64,000 nt of DNA, taken from contig JAVTVY010020621.1 in the NCBI GenBank assembly GCA_036873755.1, positions 1-64,000 on the forward strand. The letters run 5' to 3'. Shown one piece after another: positions 47,475-57,967 of this stretch (the first letter of the stretch is position 1; each line of letters opens with the position of its first letter). The stretch comes from Hanleya hanleyi (taxonomy: Eukaryota > Mollusca > Polyplacophora > Lepidopleurida > Hanleyidae). A model generated the notes under the pieces. That model had not been told where the DNA came from. It saw nothing but the letters and a program-made list of their open reading frames with translations, and searched no databases. Position numbers and translations under genes: made by a program.

Positions 47475-48965
47475 TTGACCAGGCTTTGATGTGGACATCA
47501 ATTAGCGTGTCATTAGTGGACCAATACAATGGTGACCTAACATATATCTGCTGATGTGAATGTTAAATACAATAAACATGACTATGTCTATGTTTCTCTA
47601 CGGTGAGAGCAACAGGTATAAATTATGGACTTCCAAGCGAATTTCATTCCGGTAGTATATGGTATGTATGTATTTATAATTACTCGATACACTTGAGCTT
47701 AGTCGCTCGAATCTAAATGCCATCCCTGCCATCCAGATTTTCAGCCATGATCCACTTTCCTCCAAAGACAGGAGAGATAAACATGTTTATTTTGAAGGGG
47801 AAATGTTCAAACTGTGATGGCTCTGGACGTTTTAAACGCGAATGTCGAATATCAAGCTCACGTAAACTCGATCTTTTAGATGGGAAACTCAACTAGAAGA
47901 GCATAATATTAACGATAACTTCCCATATCAAAATTCGGCAGTCATAGAATTCGCTGACAATTACATGAAAGAATAACAAATATTTCCATTCCATCGCATG
48001 GTTATGAACTTTTGTGGATATCTCACCTAACACATGTAATAAAGCGGCATCCATCTTAGTAAATCAGAATAATGGCTGATGGTTAACCAACGACAGACTT
48101 GTCCAGTGTAATGCATTGTGATTCAGATAAACAGCTGAACTACACTCCGATGAAATGAAGATGTATCGTTGGAGGCGAGTCACAGGCATCTTAGCCTAAA
48201 TCGACCAGGACTACATGAAAATGACGTTTATATCAAACCTTCCCAACGTTCCAATGACGGAATATGTGGGAAGATTGGTAGAAAATATTTCCAATCGCAA
48301 GATGTCGTGGTCTACTCCCAATTTCCCTACTAGCGGTACCTTTAATCAGTTGAATAGGAAGACTGACTTCAAAGTGTGATCATGTATATTTCAGCGCAGC
48401 TAAATGTGACCCTGTATGAAGGCAATTAGAGGGCAGCAATTGATCTATATCCTAGAGCTACAATACGAACTGTTCCTCGCTAATATCCGCTTTGTACACA
48501 GGTGTTTTCATCGCAGGCATTAAAAGCTGCAATCTGATATAATCAGTTTGGATAATAACAAAGCAGATATTTTTTGCTGATATGGAGTGTTGCGGCATTC
48601 CAGAACAGCACTCACTTATTAAAAAAATTAGTAGACGAGTGAAACAATTTGGCAGGCAATTGAACGTGCTAAATGATCACAACACTTTGGCAAGTTTTGG
48701 TCATTTCAAATTCTGCTCGAATAGGGAAGATTTTGTGACAATGGGTATGTTGTTGGCGTCTTTGCCATTAAAAAAGAAGTTTGGAGGACAGAACACTCCA
48801 CGTTTTGTCCATGAATATTGGTAATAATTGTCCGGAAAAATATAACCACTTAATTCGCTTTTGCTGACCGTTCAAGCAAACCGGATGTCCGAAGACAGCA
48901 GTTTGACTCTTATTGAGACAAGATCATATTATTTGTCGAGCTATAACAAATTCTATAGCTGAATA
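47475..48965. repeat. segmental duplication, copy 2 (left part)
   Basis: Counterpart of 43250-44985. An extra stretch at about 47975-48190 (around ttatgaacttttgtggatat) is not in copy 1 and may be an insertion or be deleted there. Confidence 0.75.
48582..48824 (+). CDS. hypothetical small ORF, paralogue 2
   Basis: An 80-codon frame starts MECCGIPEQHSLIKKI. Relative to 44624 there is one fewer Lys, a three-codon insertion (near GMLLAS), and seven or more amino-acid replacements in the first 50 codons. Replacement-rich divergence argues against strong constraint. Confidence 0.2.
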   Translation: MECCGIPEQHSLIKKISRRVKQFGRQLNVLNDHNTLASFGHFKFCSNREDFVTMGMLLASLPLKKKFGGQNTPRFVHEYW

Positions 48966-48969
48966 ACTG

Positions 48970-49625
48970 AATCTGTAGTTATTGTCACGATGTAGTCGCT
49001 TAAGCATAGGGTCATACAATGGTGCCCTGAACGGCAGGGAGATAAGGAACTAGCGTCGTGAACGGCAGTGAGATTAGGGAACCAGTGTAGTTTAAGTCCA
49101 GACTCTTTAGAGACTGATTGGTGTTCGACTGAATACTGAATGCCGCACCTGACGTCGACTGAACACTGAATACTTCAACATCATATTGATGTCAGATGGG
49201 TTCACGTTGGGAAAGTTACATAAAGCATCCAGAATAAAGCGGAGATTATAGGCCTACAGAACTGTCACTAAAACGTCGATTGTGCCTTATCGTACAGGAA
49301 TGATTGGCAGCAGATCCTATCTTCTGACCGAACCCAACAAGAGAATGCCGCTCTTTTCGGAATAAAGCCTACAAACCATCAACTGGGTTTTTGGGTCGAA
49401 GACCTGTCTTCCGGATAAGACGGATTGGCTATGATACATGCAGCTGAATGAATGATAAAGGGTGTGTTATATATTTTAAAATGTTTATATATTGAACTGT
49501 CAAGCATAAAATATTAACTGTCTGTGCCGGATTGATTGGTCCATCTACTAAATTCGCTGTGATGCATTGGGACGGAATGACCTTATTTTCGTCAGGTGTA
49601 TTTCGAAAAAAAATTGAGAAACATG
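48970..49625. repeat. diverged foldback-element relic
   Basis: The segment 49210-49340 (gaaagttacataaagcatcc, gaatgattggcagcag, ctatcttctgaccg) is a decayed right arm of the 44986 element. An internal short repeat, cgactgaa followed by cactgaata, lies near 49128-49165. Confidence 0.45.
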
Positions 49626-49629
49626 TGAA

Positions 49630-49906
49630 CAGTGTGACTAAAGTCTCAGGACCTACGAAGTAGGGTAGGCATTAGGACTCCGACGCGCACTAAACTCTTG
49701 GACCCCCAGTTAAAATCCTGCCTATATTAAGATGGGCACGGCCCTCATCAAAAATCACCAGAAATTTTCATCAAAAGTACCTTCATGCCAAAAATCAAGG
49801 TTCTCATTTCAACCGTTCTCCTTATTTTGCCGACGAAAGGATTCGGATGGACTGACTCACTCACTCATTACCCGACAATTTGCAAATGAGAGCCTACTTC
49901 GTAGGA
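49630..49906. mobile_element. pearl/Helentron-like repeat, copy 3
   Basis: It begins cagtgtgactaaagtc, contains ggacctacgaagtagg, and ends gcctacttcgtagga. It lacks about 60 bp in the middle relative to copies 1 and 2, and has only short ACTC/ACTG repeats. Confidence 0.5.
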
Positions 49907-50082
49907 ACTTAGGACGATTACTTATATATTCGAGTGGGATAATCGGCGGGTGCCTGTAGTGTATTAGACCATTTGTGGATCTGAATATTCGGGAATATAT
50001 TTCTCTGAATATTTACTCAGGCGATTCACTACATATCATTCAGTCCGAGCATTCTATGACCCTTCAGTCACACGAGGGATAA

Positions 50083-50604
50083 TTTCTGACAGATTGTCTG
50101 GCTGTGGTCAGAGTTGTCTCCCCTCAAAAAGCGCAAACGTGGAGCGACCAAGGGGGCGACCTCATCTCATTGAAAATTATTTTTAAAAGAACATTCTACC
50201 CTTCTACAAAACTTATATCACATAAATTTATTAATGAATAATTTCCCTTCATTGTCAGCACATATTGAACAAGGTCCAGTTCATACTTCGTCTATTACAG
50301 TGTTAACATTTCATTTGCTTCAACTAAACCACAACTGACAGAGTTTTCCGTTTGAAATGAGGTGGAAGTTAAAAGCGTAAAATATTGTGAAGAATATGAA
50401 GGATCTTGTTAAATTTGGGCTGAGAATGAAGGGAAAGTCTTCATTAATAAATATGTGTGAGTTTATAAGTGTTGTAGAACGGCCGAATATTTGTTTTTTT
50501 AATATTTTCACTGGAATGAAGTCGCTCTACCCCGTGGTCGCTCCCATTTTGCGCTTTTTTTGGAGGAAGAGAACTCTGACCACAGCAAGACAATCTGTCA
50601 GAAA
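50083..50604. mobile_element. 522-bp full-length hairpin element
   Basis: The left end tttctgacagattgtctgg and the right end, reversed, tttctgacagattgtcttg begin arms of about 240 bp that pair through most of the element (for example cattaataaatatgtgtga against tcacataaatttattaatg). The 78-codon ORF 50387-50623 lies in an arm. Homology to the 45.24-kb segment resumes directly after the right end. Confidence 0.75.
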
Positions 50605-51286
50605 GTATCCGTCGTGTGGCTGAAGGATCATAGGAAGCTCGGACTACATACTAAGTAGACCGTTTTAGTGGTTTGTTATCCATAAGGTCATACAGTGATC
50701 AACTGAACGGCAGTGAATTATAGGGAAACAGTCTCATGTGATTGAAGGATCCTGGGTAGAGACTGACTGCTGTTCCTGATAATATTGATTTCATGCAGGT
50801 AGGTCGGTTATGTTCTGAAAGTTACACGAAGCAATCAGAAAAAGTGAAGCGGATACAAAGCTGTCAGTGAAACGGACATTGTGTCATATTATACAGAAAT
50901 GATTGGCAGATGCTATCTTCTGACAGATGTCAAGAATGAGAGATCACAGTTAAGCTTCACTGTCGGGAACTCAAGGTTGGTATAACCCTATCATATCTTA
51001 GGGAAAATCGCTCTAGCTGGGACCTGATCAATAAAGTGGCAGATAGGAAAGAAACTCCTTGCATTCTGAAGCAAAATATACAATATTCAATCCAGGTAAA
51101 CCAAGATGGTAAATCAGAGGAATATATATTCCGTGATATTATATCTGAATTTACTGAGATTGTATTAAAATTAGGCTACATACTAATTATATACATTATA
51201 TACAATGTGGTTCCCTGCTACACATATGTGTCAGCTTGAATGAGTCGAGTCCAGGGGCCGGTCTTACAAAGTGCGCGTAAGCTTAA

Positions 51287-51701
51287 GCCCAACTCACACT
51301 ACGAACATTTTGTTGTATTAGAACAAAACAGTTTGTTCGTGTTTTTGTTCGTGGTAACCTCACACTGCGAACATTTTCTCTTGACCGCCAGTCGCCGCGA
51401 TCAAGCAGCGAGGCCATTCTGTTGTGTCATGTGAGAGCGGCTTCGTCACATGACGGACAGCTGCCAGTTGATTGGATAACTGTTGGTAAATGTTCGGACA
51501 AATGTTCGCGATCACCACACACTGAAGACAAAAACTTGTTTCAGGGTAAAACATGTTCGCAATATCAAACAAGTTGAACTCACGAACATTGGTTCCGAAC
51601 AGATGTTTTCTGTTTCTGGGCACCTCACACTGCAGACAAAACATGTTCTGGACAGTGTTTTTGTTCTAATACAACAAAATGTTCGTAGTGTGAGTTGGGC
51701 T
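51287..51701. mobile_element. Harbinger-type MITE nested in a smaller MITE
   Basis: The ends agcccaactcacactacgaa and reverse complement are flanked by TTA on both sides (51284-51286 and 51702-51704). The sister copy at 45910-45925 reads cgtaagcttacgctcg with a single TTA, the expected unoccupied site. Internal subrepeats of gaacattttg and tgttcg-type words occur in both orientations. Confidence 0.85.
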
Positions 51702-51854
51702 TTATACGTTCGACGTAAGTACCATGGTGTCATATACCTTCAACACACGTCACCATGGAGGTTACGTTGTGCATCCGTAAGCTACGCACGCTTTGTAGAA
51801 CTGGCCCCAGCTTCGGACGGAGCGTGGTCTGACCGGCGCAATCGATATTAAACA

Positions 51855-52060
51855 GCTTCCGTCAGACGGCGAACTTTGATGTGAACTTGATAGAAGCAGG
51901 ATATAAATCGTATAATTTGGAAGATCATCTTGAATGTGCCGTCCTGCAAAAGTGCCACAGTTACACTTAACATATTGTAAAGATTTGTCGAAAACCATAT
52001 ATGAATAAAAAAGAACAAAAAAAGAAACAGAGATAAACATTGATCGACAAACCAGTGAGT
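51855..52060 (-). pseudogene. module U, copy 4
   Basis: On the minus strand a pyrimidine-rich acceptor (gtggcacttttgcag) precedes an open stretch with HIQDDLPNYTIYILLLSSS. Two overlapping ORFs (51762-52040 and 51848-52099) cover it. The upstream part starting MFISVSFFVLFYSYMVF is hydrophobic but would be intronic if the acceptor is used. Confidence 0.35.
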
Positions 52061-52104
52061 TCTAGCCAAATTGCCGCAGGATCGTACAACAGGAAGCAAT
52101 CCGT

Positions 52105-52360
52105 GCCTAGCAGGGACATAAACTATCTACTGTGTTATTTAAATTATCCATATACAATTACTGACCAAGGTGGGTAAAAAAGAACTAGATAATACCGTTG
52201 CCATGGTGATGGTTATTCGATGGTTATTGGATTCCCAATATCGGTTGATCCTTCATTCGGATTTATTAACCAAAATGCAGAACAGAATAATAATCGCTGT
52301 GTGTATAGATGCAGGCGGTCGTATATGGTCAACGGATGTCTGTAGACCGACGAATACAGC
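52105..52360. promoter_or_regulatory. module X, copy 5 (X-box-like)
   Basis: It has gttgccatggtgat at 52197-52210 and is the duplicate of the copy at 47118. The ccatgcag at the far end has been lost (cgaatacagctctcg). Confidence 0.45.
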
Positions 52361-52730
52361 TCTCGCGATTCCAATCACGCTAGATAAGCTAATCATTTAT
52401 AAAAGTGAACGGAACTCAAGATTTATAATGCTAGAGACATACATATAATCTGGTTTGTTCGGTCGAACCGCATGCAGACTGCTTGGAGTCGAGAGGTTTT
52501 GCCGCATAGTGTAAGTATAAGAGAGAGATGTCAGGAAACAGAGTTGAGTGATTACTTTTTAATTTCATACCAAACTTGGCAAATCTCTCGGAAATACCCA
52601 TAAAAGTTTTTTGTGATGGGGTTTTTTTCCATGCAGTGCCTCAGGTAAATCGACCAATCGCGATCGGTCGATTTACCTGAGACACTCGCTCAAAAAAAAC
52701 TGACAGATGCGAGTGAAGTAAAACTATTGA

Positions 52731-53265
52731 AGGAGATGGTACGATAAGGCGGCATTTTGGCCTATACGTGGTGCGGTTGAAATAAACAAAATCTAAAATA
52801 GTTGTTTTTTAATGTAACGGCAAGAGAAAATATGTGTACACAATTTGTAGCTCGATTGTGTTATGACTAGTTATTACATGAAATTGAAATCCGCAGCATA
52901 GGGTATTTCGTGAAAAAAGGTCTAAATCGAGTCATTTGAACACGCATTTAGACACGAATGACCCCTTGGACTATAAAACGCAATTTAACCTGTTGATTTG
53001 CGGTGGCATTGCAACTCCACTGCTGGAATATCCTTTTGGTCCAAGGGGTCCTTCGTATCTAAATGTGTATTTAAATGACTCGATTTGGACCTTTTTTCAC
53101 GAAATAGCACATGCTGTGGATTTCAATTTCATGTCATAAATATAACGCAATCGAGCAAGAACTTTCACATATTCTGTGTAGGAATTTCTTAGAACATTTT
53201 ATTTTTTTCGATTTCTACCGCACCAAGTATAGGCCAAGATGCCGCCTTATCGTACCATCTCCTTT
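52731..53265. mobile_element. 535-bp full-length hairpin element
   Basis: The left end aaggagatggtacgataagg is repeated in reverse at the right end, and pairing extends almost to the centre (aaaaaaggtctaaatcgagt against actcgatttggacctttttt). Just to the left, at 52643-52682, lies a short perfect-looking palindrome around gtaaatcgaccaatcgcgat. The ORF 52936-53139 lies in the loop and right arm and is incidental. Confidence 0.75.
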
Positions 53266-53269
53266 GGAG

Positions 53270-53595
53270 GTAGATTAATGAATTATTTGTTGAGATCTGA
53301 CCACTCGCTCTCAACACTGTTTCCTGTTTTCTCTCTCATATGTTTACAATATGGCGGCAGATACTCTCGACTTTAAGCAGCCTGTGTTAAGCCTAAGGTT
53401 TATAATGATGTAGACATACTTATATTCTGATTTGTTAGGTTAAACCCAGTTTGGATCCTGTCGCCAATCAATAGACAATAGGGTAAGCTTGTATGGTTTG
53501 AACCAGTAACGTCTTTGCCAACATACCCAGACCATCAGTAAATGGACTGATATAATATGAAGAAAAAAAATTGTTTCCCACAGTGTTCGTGTCAG
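53270..53595. other. duplicated X-downstream remnant
   Basis: The stretch 53395-53440 (gatgtagacatacttat and tctgatttgttaggt) resembles 52435-52465 and 47380-47405. Otherwise nothing recognised. Confidence 0.35.
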
Positions 53596-53599
53596 TTAT

Positions 53600-53880
53600 T
53601 TCTTGTAGATTAGGATAGCTAAATGCCAATTCGCTTGGAAGGCGTTCGAAGAGAAGTTAAAATTGATTTTAATTTTGGTTAACGATAAATTCCGAGGTTA
53701 TTAGCTGCCGAGATAAATACAACATGCAACCACACGAGAATTGTTTTTTTTCTTTTTTTTGGCTCTAGATCCTGAAATAAATTCTCTATTTGTCTACAGG
53801 CAGATGCGGGTTTTTTCCTTTCTGATAAAATTTGAATATCAACGAATATTTACACAACGCAGGCTCTGAGAAAATCTCAG
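53600..53880 (+). repeat. module R, copy 5 (truncated)
   Basis: It has gaagttaaaattgatttt and aattttggtt, a shortened middle, then tttgaatatcaacgaatatt. Several landmarks are missing. Confidence 0.45.
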
Positions 53881-53884
53881 AAAC

Positions 53885-54310
53885 CGAATTCATGTCTTGA
53901 TCTTAATTTCATCTGGTCATCAGTGCCGTATTGATACGAATGGTGAATGACAGAGTAATTAAGTATCCGGAATTCCATTTCCATAAATTCCATACCACTT
54001 GATGAGCCTTTGATATATTTGAATCCATTCCATTTCCATATATCAGGCCAAATTATGTAACAGTTACCTAACAGTACTGGTGTGCATGTTACGGTGTGTA
54101 AAACTTCCTTTACATCTATCTGCCAATGTGTAAGATAGCATGCCATGGTGAAGTAACCTCGGAACTAAGCTTTCGGCTATTACACGAAGGAATTCATACA
54201 TATTCATAGTTTTCCCGGAAATTTAAATTTGGAGGATTGAATCTGAGTATGGAGTCCAGAATTTGACATATGGTCGTCTTTCCTTTTCACATTCCTGGAT
54301 ATACAAAAGA
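53885..54310. other. no gene recognised
   Basis: A minus-strand ORF of 89 codons (53877-54146) has internal repetition (EFMEMEF) but no domain. Confidence 0.25.
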
Positions 54311-54314
54311 AATA

Positions 54315-54440
54315 TGATTGGTTGGATGCTACAATAATTACCAAGTGAATCCCCCTTCGCAAGCCAATAAAAATGCAGGCCTTCTTTTTGAAAATTTAAA
54401 TTAACCAATCACGTGCTTTCGAAGATACCCCAGCATGTAC
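54315..54440 (+). promoter_or_regulatory. twin-CCAAT block
   Basis: It has atgattggttgg, then gcaagccaataaaaatg, then aaattaaccaatcacgtg about 40 bp on. The CACGTG adjoining the second CCAAT is an E-box. The spacer ccttctttttgaaaatt corresponds to atttctttttgaaaatt in array units 1 and 2. Confidence 0.5.
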
Positions 54441-54639
54441 TGTTGTTTCTATAACAGTACGATGTAATGATTTCTGAATTGAAGAATGCAATCCATGAGA
54501 TATAACAAGTAGGTATCACCAGAGGGACTATGAACTGTCAGGACTATTTCAGTATGTATGGTCAACAAGTGATGGAGAGTCAACAGATGCATGGACGCTA
54601 CCACAATTTCGCAAATTATCACATTTGGAGCTAACGTAT

Positions 54640-54745
54640 CTAATTCCGCTTAAACCGGTGCTAGTGACCATGTGGTCACTCCATAGTCTCCACATGATCA
54701 TCTGCAATAGAAGCGCGGCTGACATACTTAAGCTACGTCAGAGAA
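54640..54745 (-). repeat. module L, copy 6 (reverse)
   Basis: It reads aaaccggtgctagtgacc, atgtggtcactcc and gcaatagaagcgcggc, the reverse complement of the L core. Confidence 0.5.
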
Positions 54746-54844
54746 TCCTCCGTATTCTAAAGTCTGTGGAGACATATGGTTGCTGTTTAGTCGCCATACG
54801 TGTGAACTTTTCCTACCTTTGACATACAAACGTCCAGTCAGTCA

Positions 54845-54905
54845 TTCAATACTCAGCCGTCGTCCATTATAGAATTTCCGCGTCCATAATCTAAAGACCT
54901 ATCTC
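54845..54905 (-). repeat. module T, partial copy
   Basis: It has caatactcagccgtcgtcca and ccgcgtccataatctaaag, matching 41630-41695. Confidence 0.45.
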
Positions 54906-55362
54906 TTCAATCAATCATGACAGTGAATATAGGAGTACGTGTTGCCTGTTACATGTAGCCCAATTTCAAGTCAGGTTCTCCCTCTGACTTGTGTCATCCA
55001 ATGTTTCATCTGATAGAAATCGCTGCTCACAGTACATCAGCGTATATGTTCTCATATACGGGTTGCACGGCGTGTTCGCACGACCTGTGCCCATCGCGGT
55101 GCGATGGAGTGCCCAAGTACATCCATCCATCCATCCATACGACAGCTGCCCATTAAACGCAGGATATGAGGATTGTGTACGTAGTGTTACGATAGGCCTC
55201 TCTCTGACAGAGCTATGTCCATAAACGGGAATTTGCCGATGGGTGTATTGTTGCTTCATGATCAACCAACGGTGAACTGGACCACATTTAATGTATTACA
55301 AGTCATGATCACTGTCTCACAGCAGATGCTTAACTCAGCGTCCAGGAAGTGAAATCATTCTT

Positions 55363-55827
55363 TTGTTTGGGCAGCCACAAGAAAAGCGGCTGTGCCAGTC
55401 TGTTTGCATTCTCGCTAAAAGCAGGGATATTTCTATCCTAGATACCCCTGGTACACAGGAGAATTGCAACTGTACAAATTTCAGTCAATCAGCAAAGCAA
55501 CATTCTGTGTATATTGACCAATCAGATCACTTGTTTTACAAGAGACCATGTGACAACAGATTCGTATATACTTGGAATGTAACGCGATCTCTTATGCAAG
55601 ATGATCAATATTTCGTCTTTGGATCAAAAAAGAACACCTGGTGTTGTGAAGATGGTCTGTTTGTGGTTAAACCACATCACAAGAGTGGTGGGAAAAGAAG
55701 CCGACGTACTGACAAGAAGTCATATGACCCCACAGGCAAATGTACTGACTGCATGTTTCTAAAAACATCACAAGAACCAAAACTGACCCCTGTGATGATC
55801 TGTATCCAAGCCATGCGTTTATTGTAG
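55363..55827 (+). pseudogene. 154-codon ORF, chimera of gene fragment and module L
   Basis: The first part spans a twin-CCAAT stretch (55483-55530) and cannot be both promoter and coding. The centre, SLMQDDQYFVFGSKK, resembles candidate exon a at 19.61 kb (FSCMQDGQRFAFGAR). The end, KKSYDPTGKCTDCMFLKTSQ, is module L read in the frame that is also open at 57.0 kb. Best explained as a decayed 5' copy of the 19.6-kb gene joined to repeat sequence. Confidence 0.4.
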
Positions 55828-55979
55828 ATGTTCATGTGCAAATCTTGAATGACATAACCACACGACCCTTAAAGCACCGTCTTCCGCGGTAATAGCCCAT
55901 CAAGTCATCAAAATGATGAATTATGTGACCGTTAGATACAAGAAACGACCCAAACGAGGACAATATTGGCAGAATGTAA
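55680..55979 (+). repeat. module L, copy 7
   Basis: It reads gccgacgtactgacaagaag, gactgcatgtttctaaaaac, then the L core. Its right side is cut by the MITE at 55980. Confidence 0.6.
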
Positions 55980-56183
55980 AGGCCCGTTCTCACGATACGA
56001 TTAGTGGTAACGATTCGGCGGGGAATCCCCTGATTTGTAGTATGCAACTAATCGCATGAAATAGGACCGGTTCTATTTCATACGATTTGCAGCATGCGGC
56101 TAAAATCGTACGGGTATTCTCACGATGCAACTCAGTTGTATTCTACAAGTTGTTACTACAAATCGCACCGTGAGAATGGACCT
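55980..56183. mobile_element. 204-bp Harbinger-like MITE, degraded
   Basis: The ends aggcccgttctcacgatacg and, reversed, aggtccattctcacggtgcg are imperfect inverted repeats. Flanks TAA and CAA would be a mutated three-base duplication. Internal inverted words (atgaaatagaaccggt-type, taatcg/cgatta) are present. Confidence 0.6.
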
Positions 56184-56344
56184 CAAGTCGATGACCCACC
56201 ATCCTCCTATTAAAGTAGTGAGGCTTTACACACAAAATGCTTTTATCGGACTATGAGCTTGACCAATACAAGTAGTATCCCAAGGAAGCTGACCGCTGTG
56301 ATAGATCAGAGCATGCACACAATCCGTGGCCCGGAGGGAAATAA

Positions 56345-56600
56345 ACTCTCCGCTATATTATTTATAAAATCCATATACAGTCACTGACCATTACCCAGGA
56401 CGGCACACTGTGCTAATAATATAGATAGATAATATCGTTACTATGGTAATGAAAGCATGCTAGTTATTTGATTCCAAACAACGTTTGATCCACAATTCCA
56501 AAGTACGGCCAAGAATGGCCAACCAAAATAATAATTGTATTGTGTATTAAATCCGGCGGTTGTATATATGCAGGATAAATTGATATCTGAGACGGACTGA
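56345..56600. promoter_or_regulatory. module X, copy 6 (X-box-like)
   Basis: It has gttactatggtaat at 56437-56450, then catacaacgtttgatcc-like sequence and gtattaaatccggcggt. Still palindromic but further from the RFX consensus. Confidence 0.4.
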
Positions 56601-56671
56601 AAAGGACCGCTAAGCCCTCGAGATCCCTACCAAGGCCTCAGTTTTCCTCATGAGGTAAAACTAAAGAAATA

Positions 56672-56857
56672 ATGATGCAGACAGTTAATCTGGGTTGTGT
56701 GATCAAAGCGAAGTCTGGCGCCAAGACTTTATGGAAGTACCACAGGTCTACCTTCGGGGATGACTGTGAGGGATGTTACTTCACTGACATTCAACTTGAC
56801 GGCGGGATCAAACTGACAGAATTTCAGGGGAAATCTACCATGTCGAGAGCCATATAA
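56672..56857 (+). CDS. hypothetical small ORF downstream of X, paralogue 1
   Basis: A 61-codon frame starts MMQTVNLGCVIKAKSGAKTL, about 220 bp beyond the X-box. The first 28 residues align with the ORF at 57803 with six differences. It has three Cys and no membrane segment. The second half differs because of a deletion in the paralogue. Not recognised; weakly supported. Confidence 0.25.
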   Translation: MMQTVNLGCVIKAKSGAKTLWKYHRSTFGDDCEGCYFTDIQLDGGIKLTEFQGKSTMSRAI

Positions 56858-56999
56858 TTAAGTGATTTTGTTAAAAATTTTGATTTGGAATAATAAAACA
56901 CAGATTAACTTTGACGACATGGTATGACGAAGCGTTCTAAATCAAGTTCCAAAATGAAAAAGAAAAATCAAATTACACGCAACATTAAGGTGTGAAAAA

Positions 57000-57245
57000 G
57001 ATGCTGAGGTACCGCGAGAAGTCACATGACCCCAAATGCCAATATTTTAACTGCATCGCTAAAAATTTCACAAGAACCATCAATAACCCGCGAGATGATT
57101 TGAATCTCAGCCGCGCTGTTGTTGTAGGCGTTTATGTGGACATCTTCAATAACATGACGATACGACCCGTAGCATCGGCTTCAACGATATTAGATACAAA
57201 TATCAAAGAGTAATGATGTAATAGCCCCATCAATTCATCTGATGG
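57000..57245 (+). repeat. module L, copy 8
   Basis: It reads aagatgctgaggtaccgc, then gtagcatcggcttcaacg and tagatacaaatatcaaagag. A 73-codon ORF (56992-57213) is open through it. Confidence 0.55.
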
Positions 57246-57479
57246 AAAGCGATGAACTATGTGACCGTTAGATAGAAGAAACGGCACAAACGTGGAAAAT
57301 ATTGGTAGAATGCAAGTTGAAGACTCTCCCTCCTCCCATTAAAGTAGTAGGACTTACATACAAAATGCTTTTTTACCGGATTCGACGATGAGCTGAGACA
57401 ACACAAGTAATATCTCCAAGGAAGCTGGCCACGGTGATGAATCAGAGCAAACAATCCATGGCCCGGAGTGAAATAAACC

Positions 57480-57730
57480 GCCCGCTATATTATTTATAAT
57501 ATCCCTATACAGTCACTGATCATTAGCCAGGACGGTATTCTTTAATAAAGTACATCTGTGGTATCGTTACTATGGTAGTGGAGGCATGCTGGTTATTTGA
57601 CTTCAAACATCGTTTGATCCACAATTCCGAAGCACGGCCAAGAATGGTCAAAGAAATGAATAATTGTATATTTGTGTATTAAATCCGGCGGTCGTATATA
57701 TACAGGATAGATTGATATCTGAGACGGACT
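57480..57730. promoter_or_regulatory. module X, copy 7 (X-box-like)
   Basis: It has gttactatggtagt at 57566-57579, followed by caaacatcgtttgatccac and gtattaaatccggcggtcg. Confidence 0.4.
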
Positions 57731-57802
57731 GAAAAAGACCACTAAGCTCTCGAGATCCCTACCAAGGCCTCAGTTTTCCTCACCAGATAAACTAAAGAAA
57801 TA

Positions 57803-57967
57803 ATGCTGCGGACAGTTAATCTGGGTTGTGTGATCAAAGCGAAGTCTGGGGCCAGGACTTTATGGAAGTACTACAGGCCTACCTTCGCGAATGACTTGAC
57901 TGACAGCCAACTTGACAAAATTAAGGGCAAACTATCATATCCAATATGTCCGGAGCCGTACAATTAA
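57803..57967 (+). CDS. hypothetical small ORF downstream of X, paralogue 2
   Basis: A 54-codon frame starts MLRTVNLGCVIKAKSGARTL and ends PICPEPYN. A deletion removes residues corresponding to the middle of the first copy, with the stop reached in a different frame from the paralogue. Position relative to the X-box is the same. Confidence 0.2.
   Translation: MLRTVNLGCVIKAKSGARTLWKYYRPTFANDLTDSQLDKIKGKLSYPICPEPYN

Larger units (their letters stand above)
50612..52545. repeat. segmental duplication, copy 2 (right part)
   Basis: It matches 45235-46235 and 46800-47480, interrupted in copy 1 by the TTAA element at 46237 and in copy 2 by the element at 51287. The order of landmarks (foldback right arm, small MITE, module U, module X) is the same in both copies. 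Confidence 0.8.
56200..57330. repeat. tandem duplication, copy 1
   Basis: From tcctattaaagtagtgagg through module X, an ORF and module L. Equivalent landmarks recur about 1.13 kb further on (cctcccattaaagtagtagg at 57333). Confidence 0.8.
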
